Shown: positions 23,245 through 31,524 of the stretch, one piece after another
Layout: every line of letters begins with the position of its first letter
Numbering within the stretch: position 1 is the stretch's first letter
Source: an uncultured Bacilli bacterium
GTDB taxonomy: Bacteria > Bacillota_I > Bacilli_A > RFN20 > CAG-288
Assembly: GCA_934725685.1 (NCBI GenBank)
Contig: CAKVBX010000014.1
Span: 1 to 34,172, forward strand
DNA: 34,172 nt
Reading direction: 5' to 3'
Notes under the pieces: model-generated
The model's database searches: none
Seen by the model: only the letters and a program-made list of their open reading frames with translations
What the model was told of the DNA's origin: nothing
Program-made: the position numbers and the translations under genes

Positions 23245-24317
23245 TTGTTGCGGTAAAGGAACATGGCATCGCCGAAGGAGAAGAAGCGGTATCCGCTCTC
23301 CACGGCATGCCGATAGGCATTCAGGACATTGTCTCTCGTCGAAAAAGCGGAGACGAGCATGACAAGAGTCGACTTCGGCAGGTGGAAGTTGGTGACGAGG
23401 CAGTCAATCGCCTGATATTCGAAACCCGGATAGATGAAAAGCTTGGTATCTCCGGAACATTCCCGGAAGGTGCCGTATTTATGATAGACGGATTCGAGCG
23501 TTCTTGTGGAAGTCGTGCCGACGGCGATGATGCGTCTTCCCTCCTTCTTGGCGAGATTGAGCCGCTCCGCAGTCTCCTTGGACATATGATAGAATTCCGA
23601 GTGCATGGGATGTTCCCGGATATCGTCCGTCTTGACGGGTCGGAACGTCCCGAGACCGACATGCAGGGTGACATCGAGTACTTCGACACCGCGGGCACGA
23701 ATCTTGTCGAAAAGTTCCGGCGTGAAATGGAAGCCGGCCGTCGGGGCGGCGGCGCTTCCTTCGATCTTGGCGTACACCGTCTGATAGCGGGAATTGTCGC
23801 CGAGCTGCGCATGGATATAGGGAGGAAGCGGCATTTTTCCCAGAGCATCGAGGACTTCGAGGAAGATTCCCTCATAAGTGAAACGGAAATCGCGGAGTCC
23901 CTCCTCCTTGACGCCGATGCATTCGGCAATGAGTTCGTCATGGGCACCGAAATAGACCTTCGTTCCGAGCTTGACCGTATGGGCATTGCCAACCAAGCAC
24001 TCCCAGGTATCTTTTTCCTCGGGCAGCTGTCTTAAAAGGAGCAGCTGGACATGGGCGTGGGTCTCCTTTTTCTCGCCGAGAAGTCTCGCCGGGATGACTT
24101 TGGTGTTATTCCGCACCAAAACATCTCCCTTGTGGAGATAGTTCAGAATATTGTAGAAATGTTCCTCATCCTTCAGTTCCCCGGTATCGCGGTTCATCGT
24201 GAGAAGGCGGGATTCGTCCCGCTTCTCGGCCGGGGACTGGGCAATCCGGTCCTCAGGAAGATTGTAGTCGTAGGACGAAAGAGAATAGATATCGTAATCA
24301 AAACCTGGTGTATTCAT
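23241..24317 (-). CDS. queA: S-adenosylmethionine:tRNA ribosyltransferase-isomerase QueA
   Basis: QueA moves the ribosyl part of SAM onto the preQ1 base in tRNA to form epoxyqueuosine, acting between Tgt and QueH. The protein is 358 aa, close to the family norm, with the conserved opening YDYNLPEDRIAQSPAEKRDESRLL and family segments TAGFHFT, LHVGLGTF and GTTSTRTLES. I chose the ATG at 24317, with AGAGGT about 9 nt upstream, rather than an in-frame TTG at 24326 that would overlap tgt. It lies 2 nt after the tgt stop and overlaps queH by 4 nt. Confidence 0.95.
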   Translation of the reverse strand: MNTPGFDYDIYSLSSYDYNLPEDRIAQSPAEKRDESRLLTMNRDTGELKDEEHFYNILNYLHKGDVLVRNNTKVIPARLLGEKKETHAHVQLLLLRQLPEEKDTWECLVGNAHTVKLGTKVYFGAHDELIAECIGVKEEGLRDFRFTYEGIFLEVLDALGKMPLPPYIHAQLGDNSRYQTVYAKIEGSAAAPTAGFHFTPELFDKIRARGVEVLDVTLHVGLGTFRPVKTDDIREHPMHSEFYHMSKETAERLNLAKKEGRRIIAVGTTSTRTLESVYHKYGTFRECSGDTKLFIYPGFEYQAIDCLVTNFHLPKSTLVMLVSAFSTRDNVLNAYRHAVESGYRFFSFGDAMFLYRNK

Positions 24318-24319
24318 GA

Positions 24320-25450
24320 TTAACAACCTCTGACGGAGCCGAACTCATCGAGACGCTCGGCGGCATATTCCAAGAACCTGTCGTTCTTGATGGCTTCTCT
24401 GGCTCCCTCCATCGCCTGAATGAGGAAACGGATGTTATGAATGGAGCATAGACGGGCACCGAATCCTTCCTGGCATTTCATGAGATGGTGGACATACGCC
24501 TTGGTGAAGTTCCGGCAGCAATAGCAGTCACACTCCTCATCGAGCGGGGAGAAGTCGTTGGCATAACAGCCCTTCATGATATTGATTCTGCCTTTATGGG
24601 TCATGACGGAGCCATGTCTTGCAAGTCTGGTCGGTAAGACACAGTCGAACATGTCGACACCTTTGCGGATACCATCAAAAAGCATATCGAGAGAACCGAT
24701 TCCCATCAGATAACGCGGTTTGTCATACGGGAGATAGGGTATCGTGAGGGAAACTTCGTGATATTCGGTGACGCGCGGTTCTCCGATGGCAGTTCCGCCG
24801 ATGGAGAAGCCTTCGAACGGAAGCTTGGTGAGTTCCTCAGCACAATACTGACGGATGTCAGCATAATCGCCGCCCTGACAGATGCCGAAGAGTGCCTGGT
24901 CGTCTCTCGTCTTGGCGGCGAGACAGCGCTTGGCCCAACGGATGGTCCGGTCGACGGAATTCTTCATATATTCCTTGCTGCAGGGCCAAGGAGCACATTC
25001 ATCAAAACACATGATGATGTCGGCACCGATATCTTCCTCAAGTCCGATGACACTTTCCGGAGAGAAGAAATGGCGGTTCCCGGAAAGGGGGTCCTTAAAG
25101 GAGACCCCTTCCTCCGTGATTTTGTCGCGAAGCTTCGTGAGGGAGAAAACCTGATAGCCCCCGCTATCGGTGAGCATCGGTCCAGGGTAGTTCATGAACT
25201 TCTGAACCCCGCCGGCCGCCTTGACAATCTTGGTGCCGGGACGCAAAGCGAGATGATAGGTGTTGGCCAAAACGACACCGGAACCCATACTTACAAGCTC
25301 TTCCGGAGCGATGGTCTTCACTGTGGCCTGTGTTCCGACAGGCATGAACATCGGAAGCTCAACGGTTCCGTGAGGGGTGTGAAGATACCCGTAACGCGCA
25401 TGACAGTTTTTGTCTTCATGCAGAATTTCAATGTAAAAATCTTTGGACAT
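24320..25450 (-). CDS. tgt: tRNA-guanine(34) transglycosylase
   Basis: Tgt exchanges guanine at wobble position 34 of GUN-anticodon tRNAs for preQ1 (or queuine in some bacteria), starting the tRNA-bound part of queuosine synthesis. The protein is 376 aa with the catalytic DSGGYQVFS (Asp95), CQGGDYADIR, the second Asp region FDCVLPTRLARHG and the zinc site CDCYCC...H. It is the first gene of tgt-queA-queH. A perfect TATAAT lies only 9 nt before the ATG and there is no Shine-Dalgarno, so the mRNA leader is probably 0-5 nt. The preQ1 synthesis genes (queC, queD, queE, queF) are not in this window, so preQ1 may be imported or made elsewhere. Confidence 0.96.
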   Translation of the reverse strand: MSKDFYIEILHEDKNCHARYGYLHTPHGTVELPMFMPVGTQATVKTIAPEELVSMGSGVVLANTYHLALRPGTKIVKAAGGVQKFMNYPGPMLTDSGGYQVFSLTKLRDKITEEGVSFKDPLSGNRHFFSPESVIGLEEDIGADIIMCFDECAPWPCSKEYMKNSVDRTIRWAKRCLAAKTRDDQALFGICQGGDYADIRQYCAEELTKLPFEGFSIGGTAIGEPRVTEYHEVSLTIPYLPYDKPRYLMGIGSLDMLFDGIRKGVDMFDCVLPTRLARHGSVMTHKGRINIMKGCYANDFSPLDEECDCYCCRNFTKAYVHHLMKCQEGFGARLCSIHNIRFLIQAMEGAREAIKNDRFLEYAAERLDEFGSVRGC

Positions 25451-25488
25451 AATATCGATATTATACGATTTCCGCCTCTGTTTTTAAA
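25451..25488 (-). promoter_or_regulatory. Promoter of tgt-queA-queH with a palindrome
   Basis: On the minus strand TTTAAA (25488-25483) and TATAAT (25465-25460) are 17 bp apart. AATATCGATATT (25451-25462) is a perfect 12-bp palindrome overlapping the -10 and ending at the ATG. I see no preQ1 riboswitch, and the leader is too short to hold one. Confidence 0.75.
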
Positions 25489-25501
25489 GGGAGAAAACCA
25501 G

Positions 25502-25541
25502 AGAAAAAGCCGGCACATTCCCGAGAGAGGAATTAGGCCGG
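25502..25541 (-). terminator. Terminator after the tetR-type gene
   Basis: On the minus strand GCCGGC (25541-25536) pairs with GCCGGC (25513-25508), with an inner ATTCC/GGAAT stem, followed by TTTTTC. It isolates the regulator gene from tgt. Confidence 0.88.
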
Positions 25542-25558
25542 CCTGAGCATTTTCAGAA

Positions 25559-26143
25559 CTAAAGCGGATTCTTGTTGAGGTAGTCGAGAATCAGACGATA
25601 GGAGAGATGAAACCCATAGTCGACAACCTTGCTTTCCTCCATCTCCGGATGGCGGAGAACATAGTAAGTAAAGCCGGACAGGGAGAGAGAAAGGAAATCG
25701 AGCAAGAGTTCGAAGGGAATCTTCTTCTCGATGAGAGTGCGGTGCGAAGAGAGGACCTCGGTGAGTTCCTGATAGTGAAAATTGCGCATGGCTGCCGTGA
25801 AAAAGATGTTATCGTCCGTCCCCTTATTGACGGTGACGAGTTCTTTCTGATTTTCACGGATTCCGTGGATGATATCGCAAAGATACCGGCGGTAGTCCTG
25901 ATCGACACTCATCTTTCCGTACTCTTCCTTCGTATCGCCGAGAATCAGAGAGGAGAGCTGGAAAGAGACGACCTCACCGATATGATGGAAGTTATTGTAG
26001 AATGTGGCGCGGGACACCCCGGCTTCATGGCAGAGATTGTTGATCCGGATTTCCCCGAGACGTTCATATTCGAGGAGACGGAACAGCGCTTCCCCGAGTT
26101 TCATTTTCGTTTTTATGATTCTGCGATCTTCTTTTTTCACCAT
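25559..26143 (-). CDS. TetR/AcrR-family transcriptional regulator
   Basis: This is a predicted dimeric DNA-binding repressor whose ligand and targets are unknown. The 194-aa protein has the N-terminal TetR helix-turn-helix (LGEIRINNLCHEAGVSRATFYNNF, residues about 29-52) and an all-helical C-terminal part without a recognisable ligand signature. I chose the ATG at 26143, with GAGG about 9 nt upstream; a GTG at 26158 in frame is less likely. It has its own promoter and terminator, and an inverted repeat over the -10 suggests autoregulation. Neighbours are housekeeping genes on the same strand, so its regulon probably lies elsewhere. Confidence 0.88.
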   Translation of the reverse strand: MVKKEDRRIIKTKMKLGEALFRLLEYERLGEIRINNLCHEAGVSRATFYNNFHHIGEVVSFQLSSLILGDTKEEYGKMSVDQDYRRYLCDIIHGIRENQKELVTVNKGTDDNIFFTAAMRNFHYQELTEVLSSHRTLIEKKIPFELLLDFLSLSLSGFTYYVLRHPEMEESKVVDYGFHLSYRLILDYLNKNPL

Positions 26144-26174
26144 AATCTGGCACCTCACTTTTTCAAGGGTAACT

Positions 26175-26203
26175 ATAACATCGTATCCGAAAATGTTATT
26201 ATA
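26175..26203 (-). promoter_or_regulatory. Promoter and candidate operator of the TetR gene
   Basis: On the minus strand TTTGGTATAAT contains an extended -10 (TATAAT at 26203-26198). ATAACAT (26199-26193) is repeated inversely as ATGTTAT (26181-26175), 11 nt apart, overlapping the -10 and the RNA start, as expected for a TetR self-operator. Confidence 0.6.
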
Positions 26204-26232
26204 CCAAATTTACGGAGAATTGACTTAACAAA

Positions 26233-27672
26233 CTATTTATTCTTTCCACAGGGGCCGATAATGGCGAGGATATGTTCCTTGGCGAGGGCAGGATTTGCCT
26301 TTCCTTTGGACTTCTTCATCACCTGTCCGACAAGATAGCCTAAGGCGTGATCCTTGCCTCTCTTCCAATCCTCGACGACACTGCCATTCTCAGAAAGGAC
26401 CTCTTCGATGAGAGAATCAATGAACGAGGCATCGGAAATCTGTTCCATTCCCTTTTCCCGAACAATCTTGAGCGGATCTTCCCCTTTCTCTTCCATGATG
26501 GCGAGTACTTCCTTCGCCTGCTTGGAATTGATTTTGCCTTCGCTGATCAGATTGACAAAGGCAACCATCTGTTCCTTGGAAAAAGGAAGGTCGGAAAGGG
26601 ATTTTTCGTTCTTGTTGAGATAACCGACGATTTCCACCATGAGATAGTTCCAGAGGGTGGTCGCATTCTTGGCGCCGAGCGAGATACAGTCTTCGAAATA
26701 GACGACGAACTGGCGGTCTTTGAGAAGTTCCTCAATCTCGTAATCGCCGAGACCGGACTTCTTGAGTTCTTCGCGGTACTGCTTCGGCAGTTTGTTCATG
26801 CTCATGATGCTGTCATCGATGAATCCCTCATCGAGATCAATCGGGACAATGTTCGGTTCCCGGAAATACTTGTAGTCGATGGCATCCGTCTTCTTTCTCA
26901 TGAGGACAGTCTTCTTCTGTGCCTCATCGTAACGTCTCGTCTCCTGTTCGACTTTGCCCCCGGAAAGGAGAATCTCCGTCTGTCTCTTGATTTCATAGTC
27001 AACGGCAGCGCGGATATTCTGGATGGTATTCAGGTTCTTGCACTCGGTCTTAGTACCGAACTTGGTCTCTCCCTTCGGACGGAGGGAAATATTGATGTCG
27101 CAGCGGAGCGAACCATTCTCCATCTTGCCGTCAGAGACGCCGAGATAAGTGACAATTTCACGGATGGCTTCGACATATTTCATGGCCTCTTCGCCGGAAT
27201 GCATATCAGGATCGGAAACAATTTCGATGAGTGGCGTGCCGCAGCGGTTGAAGTTGATGAGGGAAATATCGGAGAGGTGGATTTGCTTTGCGGTATCCTC
27301 TTCGAGGTGGGCGTTATCGACACCGACGCGGATGTTTTTTCCGCCAGCTTCGATTTCCACATAGCCGTGCGTTCCAATCGGATGGAATTGCTGGGTGATT
27401 TGGAAGCCTTTCGGAAGATCCGGATAAAAATAGTTCTTACGGTCGAAATAAAGTGTTCTTGCGATATTCATGTTCAAGGCAGAGCAGACCTTGATACCGA
27501 AGGAAACGGCTTCCCGGTTGACGACCGGCATCGTCCCGGGGAATGCGAAATCGAAGGGGACGACCATGGAGTTCGGCGCTTCTCCGAAGGTACAGGGCGC
27601 CGAAGAAAACATCTTGGATTTGGTCTTGAGCTCGACGTGGATCTCAATACCGATGACTGGTTCGAATTCCAT
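26233..27672 (-). CDS. gatB: Asp/Glu-tRNA(Asn/Gln) amidotransferase subunit B
   Basis: GatB is the kinase and tRNA-recognition subunit of GatCAB: it phosphorylates Glu (or Asp) on mischarged tRNA so that it can be amidated. The 479-aa protein has the typical start MEFEPVIGIEIHVELKTKSKM, the LPKGFQITQQ segment, a RCDINISLRP segment and the helical/YqeY-like tail domain. AAGGAGG lies at the gatA 3' end, and the start is one base after the gatA stop. There is no evident terminator after the stop at 26233, so read-through into the regulator gene is possible. Confidence 0.96.
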   Translation of the reverse strand: MEFEPVIGIEIHVELKTKSKMFSSAPCTFGEAPNSMVVPFDFAFPGTMPVVNREAVSFGIKVCSALNMNIARTLYFDRKNYFYPDLPKGFQITQQFHPIGTHGYVEIEAGGKNIRVGVDNAHLEEDTAKQIHLSDISLINFNRCGTPLIEIVSDPDMHSGEEAMKYVEAIREIVTYLGVSDGKMENGSLRCDINISLRPKGETKFGTKTECKNLNTIQNIRAAVDYEIKRQTEILLSGGKVEQETRRYDEAQKKTVLMRKKTDAIDYKYFREPNIVPIDLDEGFIDDSIMSMNKLPKQYREELKKSGLGDYEIEELLKDRQFVVYFEDCISLGAKNATTLWNYLMVEIVGYLNKNEKSLSDLPFSKEQMVAFVNLISEGKINSKQAKEVLAIMEEKGEDPLKIVREKGMEQISDASFIDSLIEEVLSENGSVVEDWKRGKDHALGYLVGQVMKKSKGKANPALAKEHILAIIGPCGKNK

Positions 27673-27673
27673 A

Positions 27674-29134
27674 TTAGTGTTCCTCCTTTGCGACGAGGTT
27701 TCTTAATCCGGTCATCTTCTCGACGTCGGCAGCAAAGGAAAGCACTTCGCCGTCTTCAAAGACACGGCCGGTGATGTTGACGCCGATAGGAAGAGAACCG
27801 ACTTTGCACATCGGAACGGTGATGGAAGGATAGCCACCGAAGTTTCCAATGGTGAGAATGTTGTCGAGAAAATCCGGATGGACCGACCAGGCGGTGGAAA
27901 GTTCGTCGATTTTCTTCGGGACAGAGAAGGCGGCAGGGGTGATGAAATAATCGAAGGAATCAAAGAACTCGTTCATCTTATTGACAATGAGTCTTCTCGC
28001 CTTCTGGGCACGATTGAACATCTCTTCCTGGTTGGCACTCAGAAGAGAGAAGGAACCGATGACGAAACGGCGCTTGATGAGGTCGGAGAACCCGCGGGTT
28101 CTGCAGTCCATCATATATTCCTTGTAGGTTTCCGGCTTGCCTTCCGCAGCAGGTCCGAAACGGACACCGTCGAGATTGGCATCATTGCTGGTTGCCTCGG
28201 CACAGGAAATGATCATATAGGTCGGATAGAGGGCATCGAGAAGGTCGACCGGATAGTCATACTCCTCGACTTCGTATCCTTCCTCTCTGATCTTGTCGAG
28301 AAGAGCAAGGAAGCTGACACGGATCTTGTCATCCTTCATTTGATTGAGAATGGCCTTGAAATAGCCGACTCTCTTATGATGGCGCCCGTTGAGGACATAG
28401 TCCTGATATTTTTCCTTCTTACGGTAGGAAGAGGACATATCCTTGTTATCATGGCCGCTGAGCGCAGTAAGAAGATAAGCAGCATCTAGAACATCGCGGG
28501 TGAAATAGCCGACGGTGTCCATGCTGGGTGCGAACGGGAAAAGGCCAAAACGGGAGATTCTCCCCCAGGTCGGCTTGAAACCGACCAATCCGGCATGGGA
28601 AGCCGGCTTTCTGACGGAGTCGCCAGTATCGCTTCCCAAGGCCATCGGGGCAATGCCCTGTGCCAGAGCGGCAGCGGAGCCGCAAGAAGAGCCGCCGACG
28701 ATGCGGGTATGGTCGTACGGATTGCAGGTGACACCCTTTCTTCCGGTAGTTCCGGTTCCACCCATGGCGAGCTCATCCATGGTGGTATGGGCGACCATGA
28801 TCATGCCGGCACGGGAAAGCTTGGAGACGACCGTCGCATCGAACAAAGGCACATATCCGTTGAGGATATTGGAGCTGGCCGAAGTCTCGACGCCTTTGGT
28901 GGAATAGTTGTCCTTGCAGAGATACGGAATGCCGAGAAGATAGTCTTCCTCCTTGACTTCCGTGATCTTCTTCGCCGCTTTTCTCGCTTCGTCAAAACAC
29001 GTGGCCTCAAAAGCGTTGCAGTCATCTTGCTTGACGGCTTCGATGCATTCCTCTACCAGTTCAGAGGCGGTGACTTCCTTCTTCACGAGAGCTTCGTGGA
29101 GCTCTCCTATTGTTTTATTCATCCACTTGATCAT
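27674..29134 (-). CDS. gatA: Asp/Glu-tRNA(Asn/Gln) amidotransferase subunit A
   Basis: GatA is the amidase subunit that releases ammonia from glutamine and channels it to GatB. The 486-aa protein has the Ser-cisSer-Lys triad: Lys74 (CKDNYSTKG), Ser149 (GGSSCGSA) and Ser173 (GSDTGDSVRKPA). Two signature glycines differ: GGSSGG reads GGSSCG, and TGGS reads TGDS, placing Asp172 beside the nucleophile where the oxyanion hole forms. I associate TGDS with Mollicutes-type GatA, so it is probably a lineage trait rather than damage. The start at 29134 (AGGT upstream) overlaps gatC by 20 nt; an ATG at 29122 is an alternative. Confidence 0.95.
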   Translation of the reverse strand: MIKWMNKTIGELHEALVKKEVTASELVEECIEAVKQDDCNAFEATCFDEARKAAKKITEVKEEDYLLGIPYLCKDNYSTKGVETSASSNILNGYVPLFDATVVSKLSRAGMIMVAHTTMDELAMGGTGTTGRKGVTCNPYDHTRIVGGSSCGSAAALAQGIAPMALGSDTGDSVRKPASHAGLVGFKPTWGRISRFGLFPFAPSMDTVGYFTRDVLDAAYLLTALSGHDNKDMSSSYRKKEKYQDYVLNGRHHKRVGYFKAILNQMKDDKIRVSFLALLDKIREEGYEVEEYDYPVDLLDALYPTYMIISCAEATSNDANLDGVRFGPAAEGKPETYKEYMMDCRTRGFSDLIKRRFVIGSFSLLSANQEEMFNRAQKARRLIVNKMNEFFDSFDYFITPAAFSVPKKIDELSTAWSVHPDFLDNILTIGNFGGYPSITVPMCKVGSLPIGVNITGRVFEDGEVLSFAADVEKMTGLRNLVAKEEH

Positions 29135-29435
29135 TCTTGTTACCTACAACTTTCGGTAAGCGAACTTGAGTTCCGAGCTTGCTGTTGCAGTTCTTCAAAG
29201 CGTCGCCGGGCTTCAAAGGTCTACTGGGTTTATCCTCTCTTAAGAGTTTCTGATGTTCGCTGTAAGGGAACGTCATCGGATCAGCAAGATCCACTCCGGG
29301 AATGGAAGAGAGAAAATCAATCTGTGCCATGACCGTCGAAAATTCCTCGTTGATGAGGTCCGCCTGACCGGGGCCAAGCCGGAACAGAAGGTTCTCGGCA
29401 CACTTTTCAATGACTTGTTTTGTGACTTTTATCAT
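29115..29435 (-). CDS. gatC: Asp/Glu-tRNA(Asn/Gln) amidotransferase subunit C
   Basis: GatC is the small belt-like subunit that holds GatA and GatB together. The 106-aa protein is near the family norm (about 95-100), with the usual layout: an N-terminal helical part (VIEKCAENLLFRL) and a tail with the SIPGVDLADPMTFP segment, where GatC proteins typically have a VDTEGVEPM-like stretch. GAGGT precedes the ATG at 29435. A TATAAT at 29470-29465 upstream suggests that the gatCAB genes can be transcribed separately from pcrA-ligA. Confidence 0.88.
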   Translation of the reverse strand: MIKVTKQVIEKCAENLLFRLGPGQADLINEEFSTVMAQIDFLSSIPGVDLADPMTFPYSEHQKLLREDKPSRPLKPGDALKNCNSKLGTQVRLPKVVGNKNDQVDE

Positions 29436-29464
29436 AGGAATACCTCAAAAAAACAATTTATTAT

Positions 29465-29491
29465 ATCGCAAAGTCCTATCGGTTACGATAG
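29465..29491 (-). promoter_or_regulatory. Candidate gatCAB promoter and small hairpin
   Basis: CTTTGCGATATAAT on the minus strand includes a perfect -10 TATAAT, and this 14-mer is identical to the one upstream of the LOTUS gene. The -35 is poor. CTATCG-4 nt-CGATAG (29491-29476) forms a 6-bp hairpin beginning just ahead of the ligA stop region, without a T run. Confidence 0.45.
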
Positions 29492-31513
29492 TTATTCCCC
29501 CTGCTTGGCTTCGGCCTCTTCAAGGAGAGGGAGAATCTCCTCTTCGCTGTAGATGCGGACACCGAGTGCCCTGGCCTTGTCGAGTTTGCTTCCGGCTGCT
29601 TCCCCGGCGAGGACAAAATCCGTCGCCTTGGAGACACTCGAAGCGGATTTTCCACCGAGCCGTTCGATCCGTTCGGTCATAACATCCCGAGGGACGGAGA
29701 TGGTTCCGGTGAGGACGAACTTCTTTCCTTTGAAACAGTTATCCGCCGCTTCCACCACAGGATGAAGAAGAGCAAAGTTGAGTCCATAAGAGGCGAGGCG
29801 GTCGAGAAGAGAAAGGTTATTCTCATCGTGGAAATAGGCATAGATTTTAACCGCCGTGATATCCCCGACATCACTGAGTGCAGAGAGCGCTTCCTTGGAC
29901 GCCTTCTTCAGGTTATCCATATTCTGGAAATGGTCGGCGAGAATGATGGCCGTCTTCTTTCCAACGAGCGGAATCGCCAAGGCGGAGAGAAGCATGTAGA
30001 AATCGTTCTTCTTGGATTTTTCGATGGCCTTGAAGAGCGATTCGCACGTCTTTTTTCCGATACCGTCCATGAGCATGAGATCTTCCTCATGCTCATGGAG
30101 CGCATAGAAATCCGATACGTCCTTGACGAGCCCTTCGTTGAACAGCGATTCGACGAGTTTGTCGCCGAGTCCTTCGATATCCATGCCCTGCTTGGAAGCA
30201 AAGAAAATCAGATTGTTGATTTTTCTTGATGGGCACTCATTGTTGACACAAAAGGTCTGTCCCTGAATCCGCTCGAGCGGGTGATGGCAGTATGGGCACT
30301 CCTTAGGGAATGCATACGGCTTTGTCCCTTCCGGACGGCGTTCGAGAATGACCTTCTCGACCTCCGGGATGACATCGCCCGCCTTGTGGAGGGAGACATA
30401 GTCACCAATGCGGATATCCTTTCCCTGAATGAAGTCTTCGTTGTTCAGAGTCGCCCTGGAAATGAGGCTTCCAGCGACACGAACCGGGGTCAAAATGGCA
30501 GTCGGTGCGACTCTTCCCGTCCTTCCGACGGAAATCTCGATGTCTTCCAGACGGGTAATCTGCTCCTCGGGCGGGAATTTATAGGCGATTTCCCACTTCG
30601 GGGTCTTCATCGTGTAACCGATGGTGTCATAAAGGGTCATGTCGTTAACCTTGATGACAAGGCCGTCGATATCGTAATCGAGAGTGGGACGTTTCTCATG
30701 ATATTCGTGCATATAGGCGATAACTTCCTCGATGCCGTGGACAAGTCTTCTCTCCGGATTGACGCGGAAACCGAGGGATTTTGCGAATTCCAGAGCCTCG
30801 GAATGTTTCTTCATGCCGAGCTCTAAGGCATCGGGGACATAATACCACCAGGCATCGAGCTTTCTTTTCGCCGTCACCTTGGAATCGAGGTTCTTCAGAG
30901 AGCCGCTTGCGGCATTTCTCGCATTGGCAAAGAGCGATTCTCCGTTCTTTTTCCGTTCCTCATTGAGAAGATGGAAGGATTTCTTCGGCATATAGACTTC
31001 TCCGCGGACCTCGATGTCTCTCTTGTCGGAAATATGGAGGGGAACACTCGGGATCGTCATGACATTGTCGGTGACATCTTCTCCGACGGTACCGTCTCCT
31101 CTTGTGGAAGCGGAAACCAGATCTCCGTTCTCGTAGACGAGAGAGCAGGATAGTCCGTCGATCTTGACCTCGCACATATATTCGATTTGCTTAAGACCCG
31201 TGGCCTTGCGAATGGTCCTATCGAAATCATAGAGTTCCTCTTCGTTGAAGACGTCCGCGATGGAAAGCATGTATTTCTTATGCGTGATTTTCTTGAAAGA
31301 GTCGAGGACTCCGCCGCCGACGCGGCTGGTCGGAGAGAGGCGGTCTTTCAAATCCGGTCTTTTCTGTTCAAGACGCTGAAGTTCCTCCATCAGATTGTCG
31401 AATTCCGCATCCGAGACGCTCGGTTGGGAAAGGACATAATACTCATAGTTGTACCGGTTGAGAAGTTCGGTCAGTTCCCTGACCCGTTCTTTGTCTTTGT
31501 CGATTGCTTCCAT
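29492..31513 (-). CDS. ligA: NAD+-dependent DNA ligase LigA
   Basis: LigA seals nicks in replication and repair, using NAD+ as the AMP donor. The 673-aa protein has an N-terminal Ia domain (YEYYVLSQPSVSDAEFD), the adenylation motif KIDG with Lys117, the OB domain, a four-Cys zinc finger (CPYCHHPL...CVNNECPS), helix-hairpin-helix repeats and a C-terminal BRCT domain (GKKFVLTGTIS...GGKSASSVSKATDFVLAG). I chose the ATG at 31513 because AGGAGG is 7 nt upstream; the in-frame ATG at 31519 sits only one base after that site. It follows pcrA by 11 nt, the common Bacillota arrangement. Confidence 0.97.
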   Translation of the reverse strand: MEAIDKDKERVRELTELLNRYNYEYYVLSQPSVSDAEFDNLMEELQRLEQKRPDLKDRLSPTSRVGGGVLDSFKKITHKKYMLSIADVFNEEELYDFDRTIRKATGLKQIEYMCEVKIDGLSCSLVYENGDLVSASTRGDGTVGEDVTDNVMTIPSVPLHISDKRDIEVRGEVYMPKKSFHLLNEERKKNGESLFANARNAASGSLKNLDSKVTAKRKLDAWWYYVPDALELGMKKHSEALEFAKSLGFRVNPERRLVHGIEEVIAYMHEYHEKRPTLDYDIDGLVIKVNDMTLYDTIGYTMKTPKWEIAYKFPPEEQITRLEDIEISVGRTGRVAPTAILTPVRVAGSLISRATLNNEDFIQGKDIRIGDYVSLHKAGDVIPEVEKVILERRPEGTKPYAFPKECPYCHHPLERIQGQTFCVNNECPSRKINNLIFFASKQGMDIEGLGDKLVESLFNEGLVKDVSDFYALHEHEEDLMLMDGIGKKTCESLFKAIEKSKKNDFYMLLSALAIPLVGKKTAIILADHFQNMDNLKKASKEALSALSDVGDITAVKIYAYFHDENNLSLLDRLASYGLNFALLHPVVEAADNCFKGKKFVLTGTISVPRDVMTERIERLGGKSASSVSKATDFVLAGEAAGSKLDKARALGVRIYSEEEILPLLEEAEAKQGE

Positions 31514-31524
31514 ACTCATTCCTC

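Noticed and set aside
25451..25558. preQ1 riboswitch upstream of tgt
   Set aside because: The promoter is too close to the start codon to leave an aptamer-sized leader; the sequence further upstream is the terminator of the regulator gene.
26347..27774. 475-codon open frame antisense to gatB
   Set aside because: gatB is a certain family member on the other strand; the antisense product has no recognisable motif and runs across a gene border.
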